Assembly: GCF_900104745.1 (NCBI RefSeq)
Contig: NZ_LT629732.1
Location: 372,001 to 436,000 of the forward strand
Reading direction: 5' to 3'
Origin: Actinopolymorpha singaporensis
Lineage (GTDB): Bacteria > Actinomycetota > Actinomycetes > Propionibacteriales > Actinopolymorphaceae
DNA: 64,000 nucleotides
Position numbers and translations under genes: made by a program
Notes under the pieces: model-generated
Database searches by the model: none
What the model was told of the DNA's origin: nothing
The model's input: only the letters and a program-made list of their open reading frames with translations
In this document: positions 8,964-17,551 of the stretch, piece after piece
Layout: every line of letters begins with the position of its first letter
How positions within the stretch are numbered: position 1 is the first letter of the stretch

Positions 8964-9305
8964 GTGACGGACGACGACCCGCTCATCAACGCCCGGGCCC
9001 TGGTTTTCCACGACCTGCAGGCCTCCGGTCACGCCGACCCGCGAGGCGTGTCGATCCTGGAGGACGCGGTGGCCCAACGCCGGTGGTGGGTCGCGCAGTG
9101 GCCCGAGGGTGCGGAGTACGTCGCCGGCCAGGTCGCCCAGGACGTCCAGGACGCGCTGATGGACTCGGTGGGCCGCTGGCCCCGGTGCAAGGCCTGTGAC
9201 GACGTGGAGCCGCACGAGCTGCGGATCGAACCCGAACTCGGACCCGACCCGCACTGGGTCTGCGACCGCGGCGGCATCGACGTCGCCCCGCTCGGGGAGC
9301 TCTGA
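8964..9305 (+). CDS. Hypothetical 113-aa protein with Cys pairs
   Basis: Acidic protein of 113 aa, function not recognised. I chose GTG 8964, since AGGA at 8952 is well spaced to it; GTG 8958 is the alternative. C-terminal Cys residues in RCKACDD (about residues 73-79) and HWVCD (about 100) plus His could form a small metal site. It is divergent from cutC with only 27 bp between the start codons, so the two promoters must overlap or lie inside the neighbouring genes. Actinobacterial homologues are small conserved hypotheticals. Confidence 0.65.
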   Translation: MTDDDPLINARALVFHDLQASGHADPRGVSILEDAVAQRRWWVAQWPEGAEYVAGQVAQDVQDALMDSVGRWPRCKACDDVEPHELRIEPELGPDPHWVCDRGGIDVAPLGEL

Positions 9306-9398
9306 CCGAGCCAACCATCCCGAGCCCGCCGGCCGAGCCCGCGAACGGAACGCAGCGACCCGCTCACCCGGCTGACCCATCCCGGACGTACGCCTTGG

Positions 9399-9418
9399 CT
9401 ACAGACGGTTGTAGACAA
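9399..9418. promoter_or_regulatory. Candidate GntR-type operator/promoter of rraA-like gene
   Basis: Two overlapping dyads: CTACA-N6-TGTAG (9399-9414) and TTGTAGACAA (9409-9418). The second fits the TNGTNNNACNA core bound by FadR-subfamily GntR regulators. It overlaps a plausible promoter with TTGGCT at 9395 and AATAAT at 9417. The next gene starts at 9501. Confidence 0.45.
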
Positions 9419-9500
9419 TAATCGGACCGAGTCGAGGGCCCATCGGCGATCTCCGTCCCCACGTGTGAGCTTCCGCGTCCACGTACCGGAAAGGAACGCC

Positions 9501-10259
9501 ATGACCACGGGCAAGACCGCCGCGTCCGCGGCGACCAGCCCCTCCGAAGTCGCCAGCCTCTACAAGTACCTCCGGGTCACCGACGTCGCCGACGCCATGG
9601 ACGGCATCGGCTACTTCGACATCGGCCTGGTTTCTCGCGACGTGCGCCCGCTGTGGCGCGGGATGAAGTTCTGGGGCGAGGCGGCGACGCTGCGCTGCGT
9701 ACCCGCCAACCGTCCGATGTGGAAGCTCGACTCCACCGAGGACATCGTGGCCGCGCACGGCATCTGGTTCGAGGAGGTCGGCCGTCCCGCCGGTCTCGGC
9801 GACCTCCCGCCGGGCCACGTGATCGTCACCGACGGCGGCGGCGCACGGGAGGTGGGCTTCTGGGGTTCGATGAACGCCATGGCCGCCCACGCCAACGGCG
9901 CCGTCGGCATCGTCACCGACGGGTACTGCCGGGACACCGCCGAGATCGAACTGCAGCGGACGCCGGTGTGCGCCGCGGCCCGCGGCCGGACGATCATCCC
10001 GGGCCGGATCGAGGCCATCGAGGCCCAGGTCACCATCGGCTGCGGCGGGGTGCAGGTGCGTCCCGGCGACATCGTGGGCACCGACGACGACGGCGTGATC
10101 GTCGTACCCGCCGAGATCGCGGGCGAGGTGGCGGTGCACGCCCGCGCGGTCCTGATCGCCGACATGCACGCGCGCCGGCGAGTGTACGAGAAGCTCGGCC
10201 GCAAGCCGGACGAGACGGTGGACATCGAGGCGGTCGAGGCGTACTACGCCGGGAAGTAA
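9501..10259 (+). CDS. RraA family protein / HMG aldolase-like
   Basis: 252 aa. I chose ATG 9501, with GGAAAGGAA upstream, over an earlier in-frame start. The GYCRDTAEI segment (about residues 139-147) carries the conserved Arg-Asp, and GDIVGTDDDGVIVVP (about 189-203) is the family signature. RraA-fold proteins include 4-hydroxy-4-methyl-2-oxoglutarate/oxaloacetate aldolases and RNase E inhibitors; actinobacteria usually encode the aldolase or an uncharacterised sugar-acid enzyme. A candidate GntR operator lies in its promoter and a strong terminator follows, so it is monocistronic. Confidence 0.85.
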   Translation: MTTGKTAASAATSPSEVASLYKYLRVTDVADAMDGIGYFDIGLVSRDVRPLWRGMKFWGEAATLRCVPANRPMWKLDSTEDIVAAHGIWFEEVGRPAGLGDLPPGHVIVTDGGGAREVGFWGSMNAMAAHANGAVGIVTDGYCRDTAEIELQRTPVCAAARGRTIIPGRIEAIEAQVTIGCGGVQVRPGDIVGTDDDGVIVVPAEIAGEVAVHARAVLIADMHARRRVYEKLGRKPDETVDIEAVEAYYAGK

Positions 10260-10292
10260 CGGCGCCTGACCTTCCCCGAGCTCCGATCAGCA

Positions 10293-10333
10293 CGCCGGGA
10301 GCCCTCCACGTCGAGCACGGAGGGCTTCCGGCG
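10293..10333. terminator. Bidirectional hairpin between convergent genes
   Basis: CGCCGG, two unpaired bases, GCCCTCC, an 11-nt loop, GGAGGGC, two bases and CCGGCG form a long stem. It lies between the 3' ends of the rraA-like gene (+) and the XRE regulator (-) and can serve both; there is no U-run, as is common in high-GC actinobacteria. Confidence 0.75.
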
Positions 10334-10343
10334 TTCGTAGGTA

Positions 10344-11273
10344 CTAGTGGGCGGAGGGCACCGATTCCGCCGGCGCGGCGGCCCGAGCGACGTCCGGAGA
10401 GGCCTTGCGAGGTTGGCGCGGGGTCAGCTCGTCGGCGGCCTTCCTGAGCAGTGCCACGCTGTCCGCCGCGGGGAGCGACGCCTCCAGAAGCCGTTCCCAC
10501 AGCGCCGTGTGAAGGCGTACCTCGTCCTCACCGGTGAGCACGGTGTCGAACGCGAGGTTGTCGACGGTCGCCAGAGTCCTGGAGAACGGTTCGGGGTACG
10601 TGTAGAGCCCGAACGCGCTCTTCGGTACGGCAGGGCCCTTGATCTGCGCGTCCACGGGGAGCACCCGGATGTCGGCATGCATGGGCTGCTCGGCAAGGTG
10701 GCGGAACTGTTCGGCGAGCACGTCCCGCGGGACCGCCGGCCGGCGGATGACGAGCTCGTCGAGGATCACCTGGTAGGCCGGCCGACGGCGCCGCAGCATC
10801 CGCTGCCGGTCCGCGCGGCCGCGTACGACTCCCTGTTTGGTGATGGTCGGCTCGACGAACGTCAGGTCGTCGAGTTCGGCGATGCTGCGGGCGTACGCCT
10901 CGGTCTGGAGCAGACCGGGGACCAGCGCCATGGCGTAGTCGCGGATCTGCGACGCACCCTGTTCGAGGTCGGCGTAGCGCGCCTGCCGGTGGCCCATCCG
11001 GCTGGTGTGCGCCTCCCACCAGCCGCGCTCGGCGGCGCCGCGCGCGGTGTCCACGAACAGTGTCCAGGCGTCCCCCTGGATGTTCAGGGCTTCGGCGATG
11101 TCGAGAATCTCGTCGATCTGCGGGCGCAGGTGGCCGTTCTCCAGCTTGGACAACTTCGCCTGGGACAGCCCGGTCGCCTTCGCGAGTTGCGCGTGGGTCA
11201 TCTTCGCCCGTTGCCGATGAGCGATCAGCTCCTCGGAAAGACGCAGCCGACAGACGTACGGACTGCTGATCAC
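10344..11273 (-). CDS. XRE-family regulator with DUF5753 domain
   Basis: 309 aa. The GTG at 11273 has AAGGGG seven bases upstream; the longer frame upstream lacks support. A helix-turn-helix lies at residues about 25-47 (TGLSQAKLSKLENG), followed by the DUF5753 domain (about 90-290), including QIRDYAMALVPGLLQT. This is the large actinomycete class of XRE-DUF5753 proteins, which usually pair with a small neighbouring protein and control development, antibiotic production or a toxin-like partner. The partner here is likely the divergent 109-aa gene at 11519 or the small genes beyond it. No DUF397 gene is present. Confidence 0.88.
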   Translation of the reverse strand: MISSPYVCRLRLSEELIAHRQRAKMTHAQLAKATGLSQAKLSKLENGHLRPQIDEILDIAEALNIQGDAWTLFVDTARGAAERGWWEAHTSRMGHRQARYADLEQGASQIRDYAMALVPGLLQTEAYARSIAELDDLTFVEPTITKQGVVRGRADRQRMLRRRRPAYQVILDELVIRRPAVPRDVLAEQFRHLAEQPMHADIRVLPVDAQIKGPAVPKSAFGLYTYPEPFSRTLATVDNLAFDTVLTGEDEVRLHTALWERLLEASLPAADSVALLRKAADELTPRQPRKASPDVARAAAPAESVPSAH

Positions 11274-11518
11274 TGGCACCCCTTGCACCCGAATGATTCG
11301 CCCCTGGGGCATGACCCTAGCTCCTGTCAGGCGTGACGGACAGTGCCGAACGACGTGCGAAGCGTACTTGCAGACCTGGCCGAAGCCTGCCAAGGTGTGC
11401 ATCATTCGGCAAATCGTCATCATGACGCCGAGATGTACCCGCCGGTCCGTGTTTCGTACGACGGCCGCGGGCGACGGGCAGGCGCCATGGTGCGAGCGCA
11501 GACACGGGGAGTCGCCGC

Positions 11519-11848
11519 ATGTTCGAAACGCGGAACGGACGAAGCGAAACGCTCGTCGCCGGGAAGGCATGGCCCGTGGCCATCACAGCAAGGGAGCGGG
11601 CGCGCGAACTCGCTGACCTGTTCGCCCGCAGCGGCATCGACGCGGACGTCGTCTGGGACGACGGCCGGTCCTGTTGGGGCGTACGCGTGATCGAGCCCGC
11701 CGACGAGCGGCTGCACATGTGCCTGTGGCTCCGCAACGGCCGGTGGACGTGGGTTCCCGGCTGCGCCTGGGATGCAGACGCCGGTGACTACCCCGCCGTC
11801 GTGCGGTTCGCGACCGCGTGGGTCACCGAGCATCGCATCGCCCTCTGA
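11519..11848 (+). CDS. Hypothetical 109-aa protein divergent from XRE regulator
   Basis: 109 aa, ATG 11519 with GGGGAG eight bases upstream. It begins after the 245-bp region divergent from the XRE/DUF5753 gene. The N-terminal half contains a helical ARERARELADLFARSG segment; the C-terminal half is Trp-rich (VVWDD, SCWGV, WLRNGRWTWVPGCAW). The position suggests a small partner of the regulator, as is common for this class. No known family was recognised with confidence. The Trp spacing is reminiscent of the Trp-rich proteins at 12810-14045, but I cannot show homology. Confidence 0.65.
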   Translation: MFETRNGRSETLVAGKAWPVAITARERARELADLFARSGIDADVVWDDGRSCWGVRVIEPADERLHMCLWLRNGRWTWVPGCAWDADAGDYPAVVRFATAWVTEHRIAL

Positions 11849-11940
11849 CCCCCCGATTCCCGCGCGCCGGTCGGGCATTCGCTCGGCCGACGCCCGGGTT
11901 ACAGGCCCCGCGTCCATCCGGGGCGGGGCCGACGAAGCGG

Positions 11941-11986
11941 TCGCCGTGGAGGCGCCGCACCTCTCAACGAGGTGCGTCGGCGGCGA
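11941..11986 (+). promoter_or_regulatory. Two-tier hairpin in the leader of a 40-aa peptide gene
   Basis: An inner stem GCACCTC-TCAAC-GAGGTGC (11957-11975) is enclosed by an outer TCGCCG/CGGCGA pairing (11941-11946 with 11981-11986). It lies 93 bp after the 109-aa gene and 40 bp before the 40-aa ORF, so it may be a terminator or a regulatory leader. No U-run follows. Confidence 0.5.
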
Positions 11987-12026
11987 CCAGTTGATGAGAA
12001 ACCACACCTGAGAGAGAGGAAGCGCC

Positions 12027-12149
12027 ATGCAGGCGAACACCAACCCTGGCAACGGATCGAGCAGCGTCGACGAATCGCTGTTCGGCTCGACCGGCATCAA
12101 GCGTGACCAGGTGACCGGACAGCTGTCCGGCATCGGGCACGACGCCTGA
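12027..12149 (+). CDS. 40-aa peptide, unknown
   Basis: A short ORF with a strong GAGAGAGGA site at 12011-12020 and an ATG at 12027. The 40-aa product is Asn/Gly/Ser-rich at the N-terminus, has a central acidic DESLF segment and ends GHDA; it has no Cys and no hydrophobic signal. It is bracketed by a hairpin 40 bp upstream and a strong terminator 25 bp downstream, so it looks like a single-gene transcript. It could be a signalling peptide, a RiPP-type precursor or a small regulator; no modification enzyme is adjacent, so I do not assign a class. Confidence 0.55.
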   Translation: MQANTNPGNGSSSVDESLFGSTGIKRDQVTGQLSGIGHDA

Positions 12150-12174
12150 CTCCAGGCCAGGCGAGCCGATGAGC

Positions 12175-12208
12175 GGAGGGGCCCCCGGATGCCGCCGGGG
12201 ACCCCTCC
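12175..12208 (+). terminator. Strong GC hairpin after the 40-aa peptide gene
   Basis: GGAGGGG and CCCCGG pair with CCGGGG and CCCCTCC around a six-base loop, with one mismatch (13 bp in all). It starts 26 bp after the peptide stop codon and ends 42 bp before the next start codon. Confidence 0.75.
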
Positions 12209-12249
12209 TGACCACCACTCACACCCGTATCCAGCAAGGGGAAACCAGC

Positions 12250-12750
12250 ATGAGGAGATGGCTACCAGCCACCCTAGCGATCACCTTCGCGGCGCTCGGT
12301 CTTTCCGTCCCAGCCGCCACGGCCAGCCAACCGAAGCACCAACTCGTCATGTCCGACACCGTGGCGCAGAAGCCGACGGCCGACGCCTCGATGCCGGCCG
12401 TCGCGCCGCAGCACATCGTCACCTGCTACGTCGACGCCCACCCGCCCCGGTTCGGCCGGGATGGCAAGCTCTACGGCTGGGGCGACTTCTACTGCAGCGC
12501 GCAGCCGGACCAGGTCTATCGGTACGTCCGGTTGGAGTACTACAACCCGCGCACCGGCCAGTGGTACCCAGTGGCGCAGAACTCCAGCACGGTGCCTTTC
12601 GCCGGTGAGTCGCCGATGGCGTCGATCAAGGCATGCGCACAGAATTCCCCGTCGACTCTGTGGCGCACACGCGTCTACCAGCGCGGCTTCCACGGGACCT
12701 GGGACGAGGACAAGAAGGTCAGCTCCACCTTTAGGGGCTACTGCATGTAA
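12250..12750 (+). CDS. Small secreted protein, unknown
   Basis: 166 aa, ATG 12250 preceded by AAGGGGAAA. The N-terminus (Arg-Arg, then a hydrophobic run ending SVPAATAS, cleavage near residue 24) is a classical Sec signal. The mature protein has four Cys (in TCYVD, FYCSA, KACAQ and the C-terminal GYCM), likely forming two disulfides outside the cell. Tyr-rich segments such as YRYVRLEYYNP suggest a small beta-sheet fold. No family was recognised. A 16-bp terminator hairpin follows the stop. Confidence 0.75.
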   Translation: MRRWLPATLAITFAALGLSVPAATASQPKHQLVMSDTVAQKPTADASMPAVAPQHIVTCYVDAHPPRFGRDGKLYGWGDFYCSAQPDQVYRYVRLEYYNPRTGQWYPVAQNSSTVPFAGESPMASIKACAQNSPSTLWRTRVYQRGFHGTWDEDKKVSSTFRGYCM

Positions 12751-12767
12751 GCAGGGCGCCGCTTCAG

Positions 12768-12802
12768 GTCTGCCTCCTCACCGGTCCGGTGAGGAGGCAG
12801 AC
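12768..12802. terminator. 16-bp perfect stem-loop containing the next gene's RBS
   Basis: GTCTGCCTCCTCACCG, a three-base loop, then the exact complement. It lies 18 bp after the secreted-protein stop and can terminate that transcript. Its 3' arm contains GAGGAGG, the only good ribosome-binding site for the ORF at 12810. Confidence 0.8.
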
Positions 12803-12809
12803 TCGGCCC

Positions 12810-13052
12810 ATGTGCGAGCTTCGATCGGGCGGCGTTGTCCGGGTCTATCCGATCTCCACCAACCACCGAGACGAACCGAGGCCGGGTTGGTGGGAGGCAC
12901 GGTACGACGACCCCGAGGGCAACGGCGGAATCACCCAGAACGCGGAGAAGGATCACGTACTCCGATGGGCGGCGGAGCGGGGTGCTCGCACGTGTCTGGT
13001 TCAAGACCCGGATACGGGCGAGTGGTCACAGTGGCCCCAGCCCGGGACCTGA
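12810..13052 (+). CDS. Small Trp-rich repeat-domain protein, copy 1
   Basis: 80 aa from ATG 12810; an in-frame GTG at 12789 is an alternative but lies inside the hairpin. The whole protein is one domain: a short strand (VVRVYPI), a GWWEARYDDPEG segment, KDHVLRWAAERG, and DPDTGEWSQW at the end. The neighbours at 13111 and 13644 repeat the same pattern. The Trp-containing beta-strand, helix and strand layout suggests a small binding or immunity-like protein; the function is unknown. Confidence 0.65.
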   Translation: MCELRSGGVVRVYPISTNHRDEPRPGWWEARYDDPEGNGGITQNAEKDHVLRWAAERGARTCLVQDPDTGEWSQWPQPGT

Positions 13053-13110
13053 ACGGCCGAGATGAATACCTCCCGGCGGCGTCTGCCCACGGGTGAATGT
13101 CAGGAGAGCC

Positions 13111-13467
13111 ATGAGCGAGAGGCAAGTCGGCGGAGTCGTTCGGATCCGCCTGGTCGACACCAACCCTCGAGGAGAACCGCGCCCGCGGTGGTGGGAAGCC
13201 AGGTACGAGGACCGCGACGGCAACGGTGGCCATACACAGGGTCCAGAGAAGTCAAGCGTGCTCCGTTGGGCCGCGCAGCAACCGGCCCTCGAGTGGCTGA
13301 TGCAGGACCCGGCGACGGGCGAGTGGTCGCCTTGGGAGCCGGTGACGGCTGACACGTGCGAGATAAAGGTTCTCCGCATCCCTCCTCTCCCCTGTCCCCG
13401 GACACCGTTGACGACGGCCATCACAGCAGCGAGCGGTGGGCCGCCTGGTGGGTGTGCGGGGAGATGA
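13111..13467 (+). CDS. Small Trp-rich repeat-domain protein, copy 2
   Basis: 118 aa from ATG 13111, with AGGAGA just upstream. Residues about 8-80 repeat copy 1 closely: VVRIRLVDTNP, RWWEARYEDRDGNGG, VLRWAAQQP, DPATGEWSPWEP. The last about 35 residues (PLPCPRTPLTTAITAASGG) look like out-of-frame sequence, because the overlapping frame from 13356 encodes another partial domain copy (ERWAAWWVCGE, EYVLAWVRAR). A frameshift may have split a two-domain protein. The TGA stop overlaps an ATG at 13464. Confidence 0.6.
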   Translation: MSERQVGGVVRIRLVDTNPRGEPRPRWWEARYEDRDGNGGHTQGPEKSSVLRWAAQQPALEWLMQDPATGEWSPWEPVTADTCEIKVLRIPPLPCPRTPLTTAITAASGGPPGGCAGR

Positions 13468-13643
13468 GCGGCATCGTGGAGTCCCATGACAAGGAGTACG
13501 TCCTGGCCTGGGTGCGGGCTCGAATGGCGCCGGCGACCGTGGACGGCCTGAGCGAAGCACAGGACTCGGAGGACTCGTCGGCGGCCGCCGATCCCGCATC
13601 AGAGCCCTCGGGCAACGGCTGCGATCACCACGGGGAGAACGCG
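13356..13643 (+). other. Open frame holding a partial third Trp-rich domain copy
   Basis: This frame is open from a GTG at 13356 and continues in frame into the gene at 13644. It encodes a degraded domain copy (ERWAAWWVCGE then EYVLAWVRAR, lacking the terminal DP.T..W..W motif) followed by an acidic Ser/Asp-rich linker. It overlaps copy 2 by 112 bp in another frame. It may be the 5' part of a longer gene starting at 13356 or at ATG 13464 (ATGA overlap), or a remnant after a frameshift. Confidence 0.5.
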
Positions 13644-14045
13644 ATGGACGACGACGAAGGCAAGGCCCGTGAGGCACTCGCGGCCGGGCGCACGGACGAG
13701 GCGATTGCCCACACGCTGCTGGACATGCGGGACACGCTGCACCACATGTGGTGGAGCACGGCGCAGCTCAACCACAGCTTCAACACCTGGATGCGCGCGC
13801 TCGCGGACCGGGAGGGACGCGCGGTGACCCTCATCCACCGCGACAGCGCCGACCCAAGGACATGGCACGCCCAGTGGAACGCGGGCACCAGCGGCGGCTC
13901 GAAGAGTTGGATGGGCGAGGGCAAGGAGGACGCGATGAGGTGGGCGGCGGAGCTTCCGGCCGGCGTACGGCTGATCCTCGATCCGGACACGAACAAGTGG
14001 ATGCCGTGGGAGGACGCGGACAGGTACGTCGAGCGTCCCTTCTAG
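13644..14045 (+). CDS. Small Trp-rich repeat-domain protein, copy 4 with helical N-terminus
   Basis: 133 aa from ATG 13644, chosen because GGGGAG lies six bases upstream; the frame is open further up. Residues 1-55 are a helical region ([19 protein letters not shown], then [11 protein letters not shown]). Residues about 60-125 repeat the domain of its neighbours: [35 protein letters not shown]. The stop TAG shares the tetranucleotide CTAG with the stop of the convergent dipeptidase gene. Function unknown. Confidence 0.6.
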   Translation: MDDDEGKAREALAAGRTDEAIAHTLLDMRDTLHHMWWSTAQLNHSFNTWMRALADREGRAVTLIHRDSADPRTWHAQWNAGTSGGSKSWMGEGKEDAMRWAAELPAGVRLILDPDTNKWMPWEDADRYVERPF

Positions 14046-15271
14046 ACGACGCGAAGAGAGCCTTCGCGGTCAGCGGGGGCGTCGAGGGACTCTATGGTCG
14101 CGATGGACGGGCCGCGGCGCGTACGCAGGTCACGGGAGACCGCCTCGGCGTCCCGGAGCGCGCGGATCGCGTTGGCGCCGGCCAGCTTGACGAGGTCCTG
14201 TTCGGACCAGCCACGTTCCAGCAATGCCGCGAACAGCCGCGGGTACCCCGACACGTCGCCGAGCCCGACAGGGAACGTGTCGGTGCCGTCGTAGTCCCCG
14301 CCGAGCCCGATGTGGTCGATGCCGGCCACCTCGCGTACGTGCTCCACATGCGCCACCACGTCGGAGAGAGCGGCGTCCGGCTTGGGGTGCTCCTTGCGCC
14401 ACTCCCGGGTGAACTCGAAGAACGCGCTGAGGTCGGTCGGGTTGATGCCCTGAGCCCGCGCCGCCTCCGATGCCTCCACCCGCCACTGCGCACACACCGG
14501 GGAGACGAACTCCGGAACGAACGTCACCATGCACACGCCACCGTTGGCCGGAAGCGTGGCGAGCACGTCGTCGGGTACGTTCCGCGCCACGTCGCACACT
14601 GCCCGGGCCGAGGAGTGGGAGAAGATCACCGGCGCCTCGCTGGCCGCCAGTGCGGCACGCATCGTGTCGGCGGAGACGTGGGAGAGGTCGACGAGCATGC
14701 CCAGCCGGTTCATCTCCGCGACGACCTCGACCCCGAACCGCGACAGTCCGCCGACAGCCGGCTCGTCGGTCGCTGCATCGGCCCATGGCACGTTGTCGTT
14801 GTGGGTGAGCGTCATGTACCGCACGCCGAGCGCGTGCATCGCGCGGAGCGTCGCCAGCGAGCAGTCGATGGAGTGACCGCCCTCCATGCCCATCAGGGAC
14901 GCGATCCGGCCGGACGCGAAGACCTGTTCCACCTCGTCGGCAGTGGTCGCGAGCCCGAACGTGTCGGCGTACCTGGCGACCATCGCGTGCACGGCGTCGA
15001 TCTGCTCCAGCGTCGCCGAAACTGCGTGGTCGCCCTGCAGCCGGCTCGGCACGTAGACCGACCAGAACTGCGCGCCGACATGTCCCCGCCGCAGCCGCGG
15101 AATGTCGGTCTGCAGGCGAGGCTGGTCGAGGGCGATGTCCACCTTGTCGAAGTCGTAGGCACTGGCATGCCGCATCGCGATCGGCAGGTCGTTGTGCCCG
15201 TCGACCAGCGGATTGGCCGCGAGCAGAGCACGCGCTCGATCAAGGTGGTCGGTGGGAGTCGTGGTGGCCAT
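14042..15271 (-). CDS. Membrane dipeptidase family (peptidase M19)
   Basis: 409 aa, no signal peptide. ATG 15271 was chosen; the longer frame only runs through the tandem repeats. The zinc ligands of the M19 family are visible: His26 and Asp28 in DGHNDLP, Glu130 in MEGGH, His198 in DLSHVS and His219 in [15 protein letters not shown] follows near the C-terminus. The family hydrolyses dipeptides, including some with D-residues, using a binuclear zinc site. In actinobacteria it often works on cell-wall or xenobiotic dipeptides. It is likely monocistronic. Confidence 0.92.
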   Translation of the reverse strand: MATTTPTDHLDRARALLAANPLVDGHNDLPIAMRHASAYDFDKVDIALDQPRLQTDIPRLRRGHVGAQFWSVYVPSRLQGDHAVSATLEQIDAVHAMVARYADTFGLATTADEVEQVFASGRIASLMGMEGGHSIDCSLATLRAMHALGVRYMTLTHNDNVPWADAATDEPAVGGLSRFGVEVVAEMNRLGMLVDLSHVSADTMRAALAASEAPVIFSHSSARAVCDVARNVPDDVLATLPANGGVCMVTFVPEFVSPVCAQWRVEASEAARAQGINPTDLSAFFEFTREWRKEHPKPDAALSDVVAHVEHVREVAGIDHIGLGGDYDGTDTFPVGLGDVSGYPRLFAALLERGWSEQDLVKLAGANAIRALRDAEAVSRDLRTRRGPSIATIESLDAPADREGSLRVV

Positions 15272-15312
15272 GCCCCGATCTTGCCGTGGCGGTGGTGCGG
15301 ACACGCAGAAGG

Positions 15313-15512
15313 GGCGGCCACCGAGGATTCCGTGACCGCCCCTGCGCCGACTGCGGGCGGCCACCGAGGATTCCGTGACCGCCCCTGCGCCGACTGCGCG
15401 CGGCCACCGAGGATTCCGTGACCGCCCCTGCGCCGACTGCGCGCGGCCACCGAGGATTCCGTGACCGCCCCTGCGCCGACTGCGGGCGGCCACCGAGGAT
15501 TCCGTGACCGCC
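15313..15512. repeat. 43-bp tandem repeat, five copies, each with an internal dyad
   Basis: Copies begin at 15313, 15356, 15399, 15442 and 15485 with an exact 43-bp period; the fifth is 28 bp. Each contains GGCGGCCACCGAGG followed by ATTCCGTGACCGCC, an imperfect inverted repeat that folds into a hairpin; the 15-bp linker is CCTGCGCCGACTGCG or close. The array fills the space between the 3' end of groEL and the start of the dipeptidase gene and is the most likely terminator region for groEL. Confidence 0.95.
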
Positions 15513-15552
15513 CGCGCCGCGTGATGCGGGAGCTAGCTGACTTCGAGCGAAC

Positions 15553-17184
<1,632 letters not shown>

Positions 17185-17293
17185 CTAGCTGGATCCTCCC
17201 CCAGGTGGGTGGATGGTCGTGGGTTCGGGTCGACGCCCGCGACGGACGCTTCCCGGCCAGGCCGGGAACCTCGTCGAACCAAACCAAGATGGA

Positions 17294-17320
17294 TTGTCAC
17301 TCGCGACCTTCGAGTGCTAA
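17294..17320. promoter_or_regulatory. CIRCE element 1 (HrcA operator)
   Basis: TTGTCACTC, nine bases, GAGTGCTAA. The right arm is perfect and the left arm matches 7 of 9 positions of the CIRCE consensus TTAGCACTC-N9-GAGTGCTAA. It lies about 110-136 bp upstream of the groEL ATG. HrcA binds CIRCE to repress chaperonin genes until heat shock. Confidence 0.8.
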
Positions 17321-17327
17321 CACGTGT

Positions 17328-17354
17328 TTAGCACTCGACCTGGGAGAGTGCAAG
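17328..17354. promoter_or_regulatory. CIRCE element 2 (HrcA operator)
   Basis: TTAGCACTC, nine bases, GAGTGCAAG. The left arm is perfect and the right arm matches 7 of 9. It begins 7 bp after CIRCE element 1, giving a 34-bp centre-to-centre distance, close to three helical turns. The inner arms of the two elements are also exact complements of each other. Confidence 0.75.
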
Positions 17355-17492
17355 CCGAGGGCCGGGGAGGACGGACAAGCCGCCGCCCGGTCGGCACGGA
17401 CGCGCCGGCCCACTGTCGCGGGGCACACCCCGGGCCTGACGCGGAGGCGCCGAGGGCTTGACGTGGAACTGCCGAGGGTCCGACGTGGACAT

Positions 17493-17531
17493 GCCGGGGG
17501 CCCGGACGGATCATCCGCCCGGGCCCCCGGC
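17493..17531. terminator. Terminator downstream of the cold-shock gene
   Basis: GCCGGGGGCCCGG pairs perfectly with CCGGGCCCCCGGC (13 bp), with an inner CGGA/TCCG stem in the loop. It starts about 20 bp after the stop of the minus-strand cold-shock gene and has no U-run. Confidence 0.8.
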
Positions 17532-17551
17532 GTCGCCTTCCGTGGCCTGGC

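Noticed and set aside
15313..15512. Possible CRISPR array from regularly spaced repeats
   Set aside because: The whole 43-bp unit repeats, including the linker, so there are no unique spacers; no cas gene is nearby.
17312..17336. Inside-out CIRCE reading (GAGTGCTAA then TTAGCACTC)
   Set aside because: The arms are in the wrong order for HrcA. Each arm has a proper partner nine bases away on its outer side, so two normal CIRCE sites explain the sequence better.
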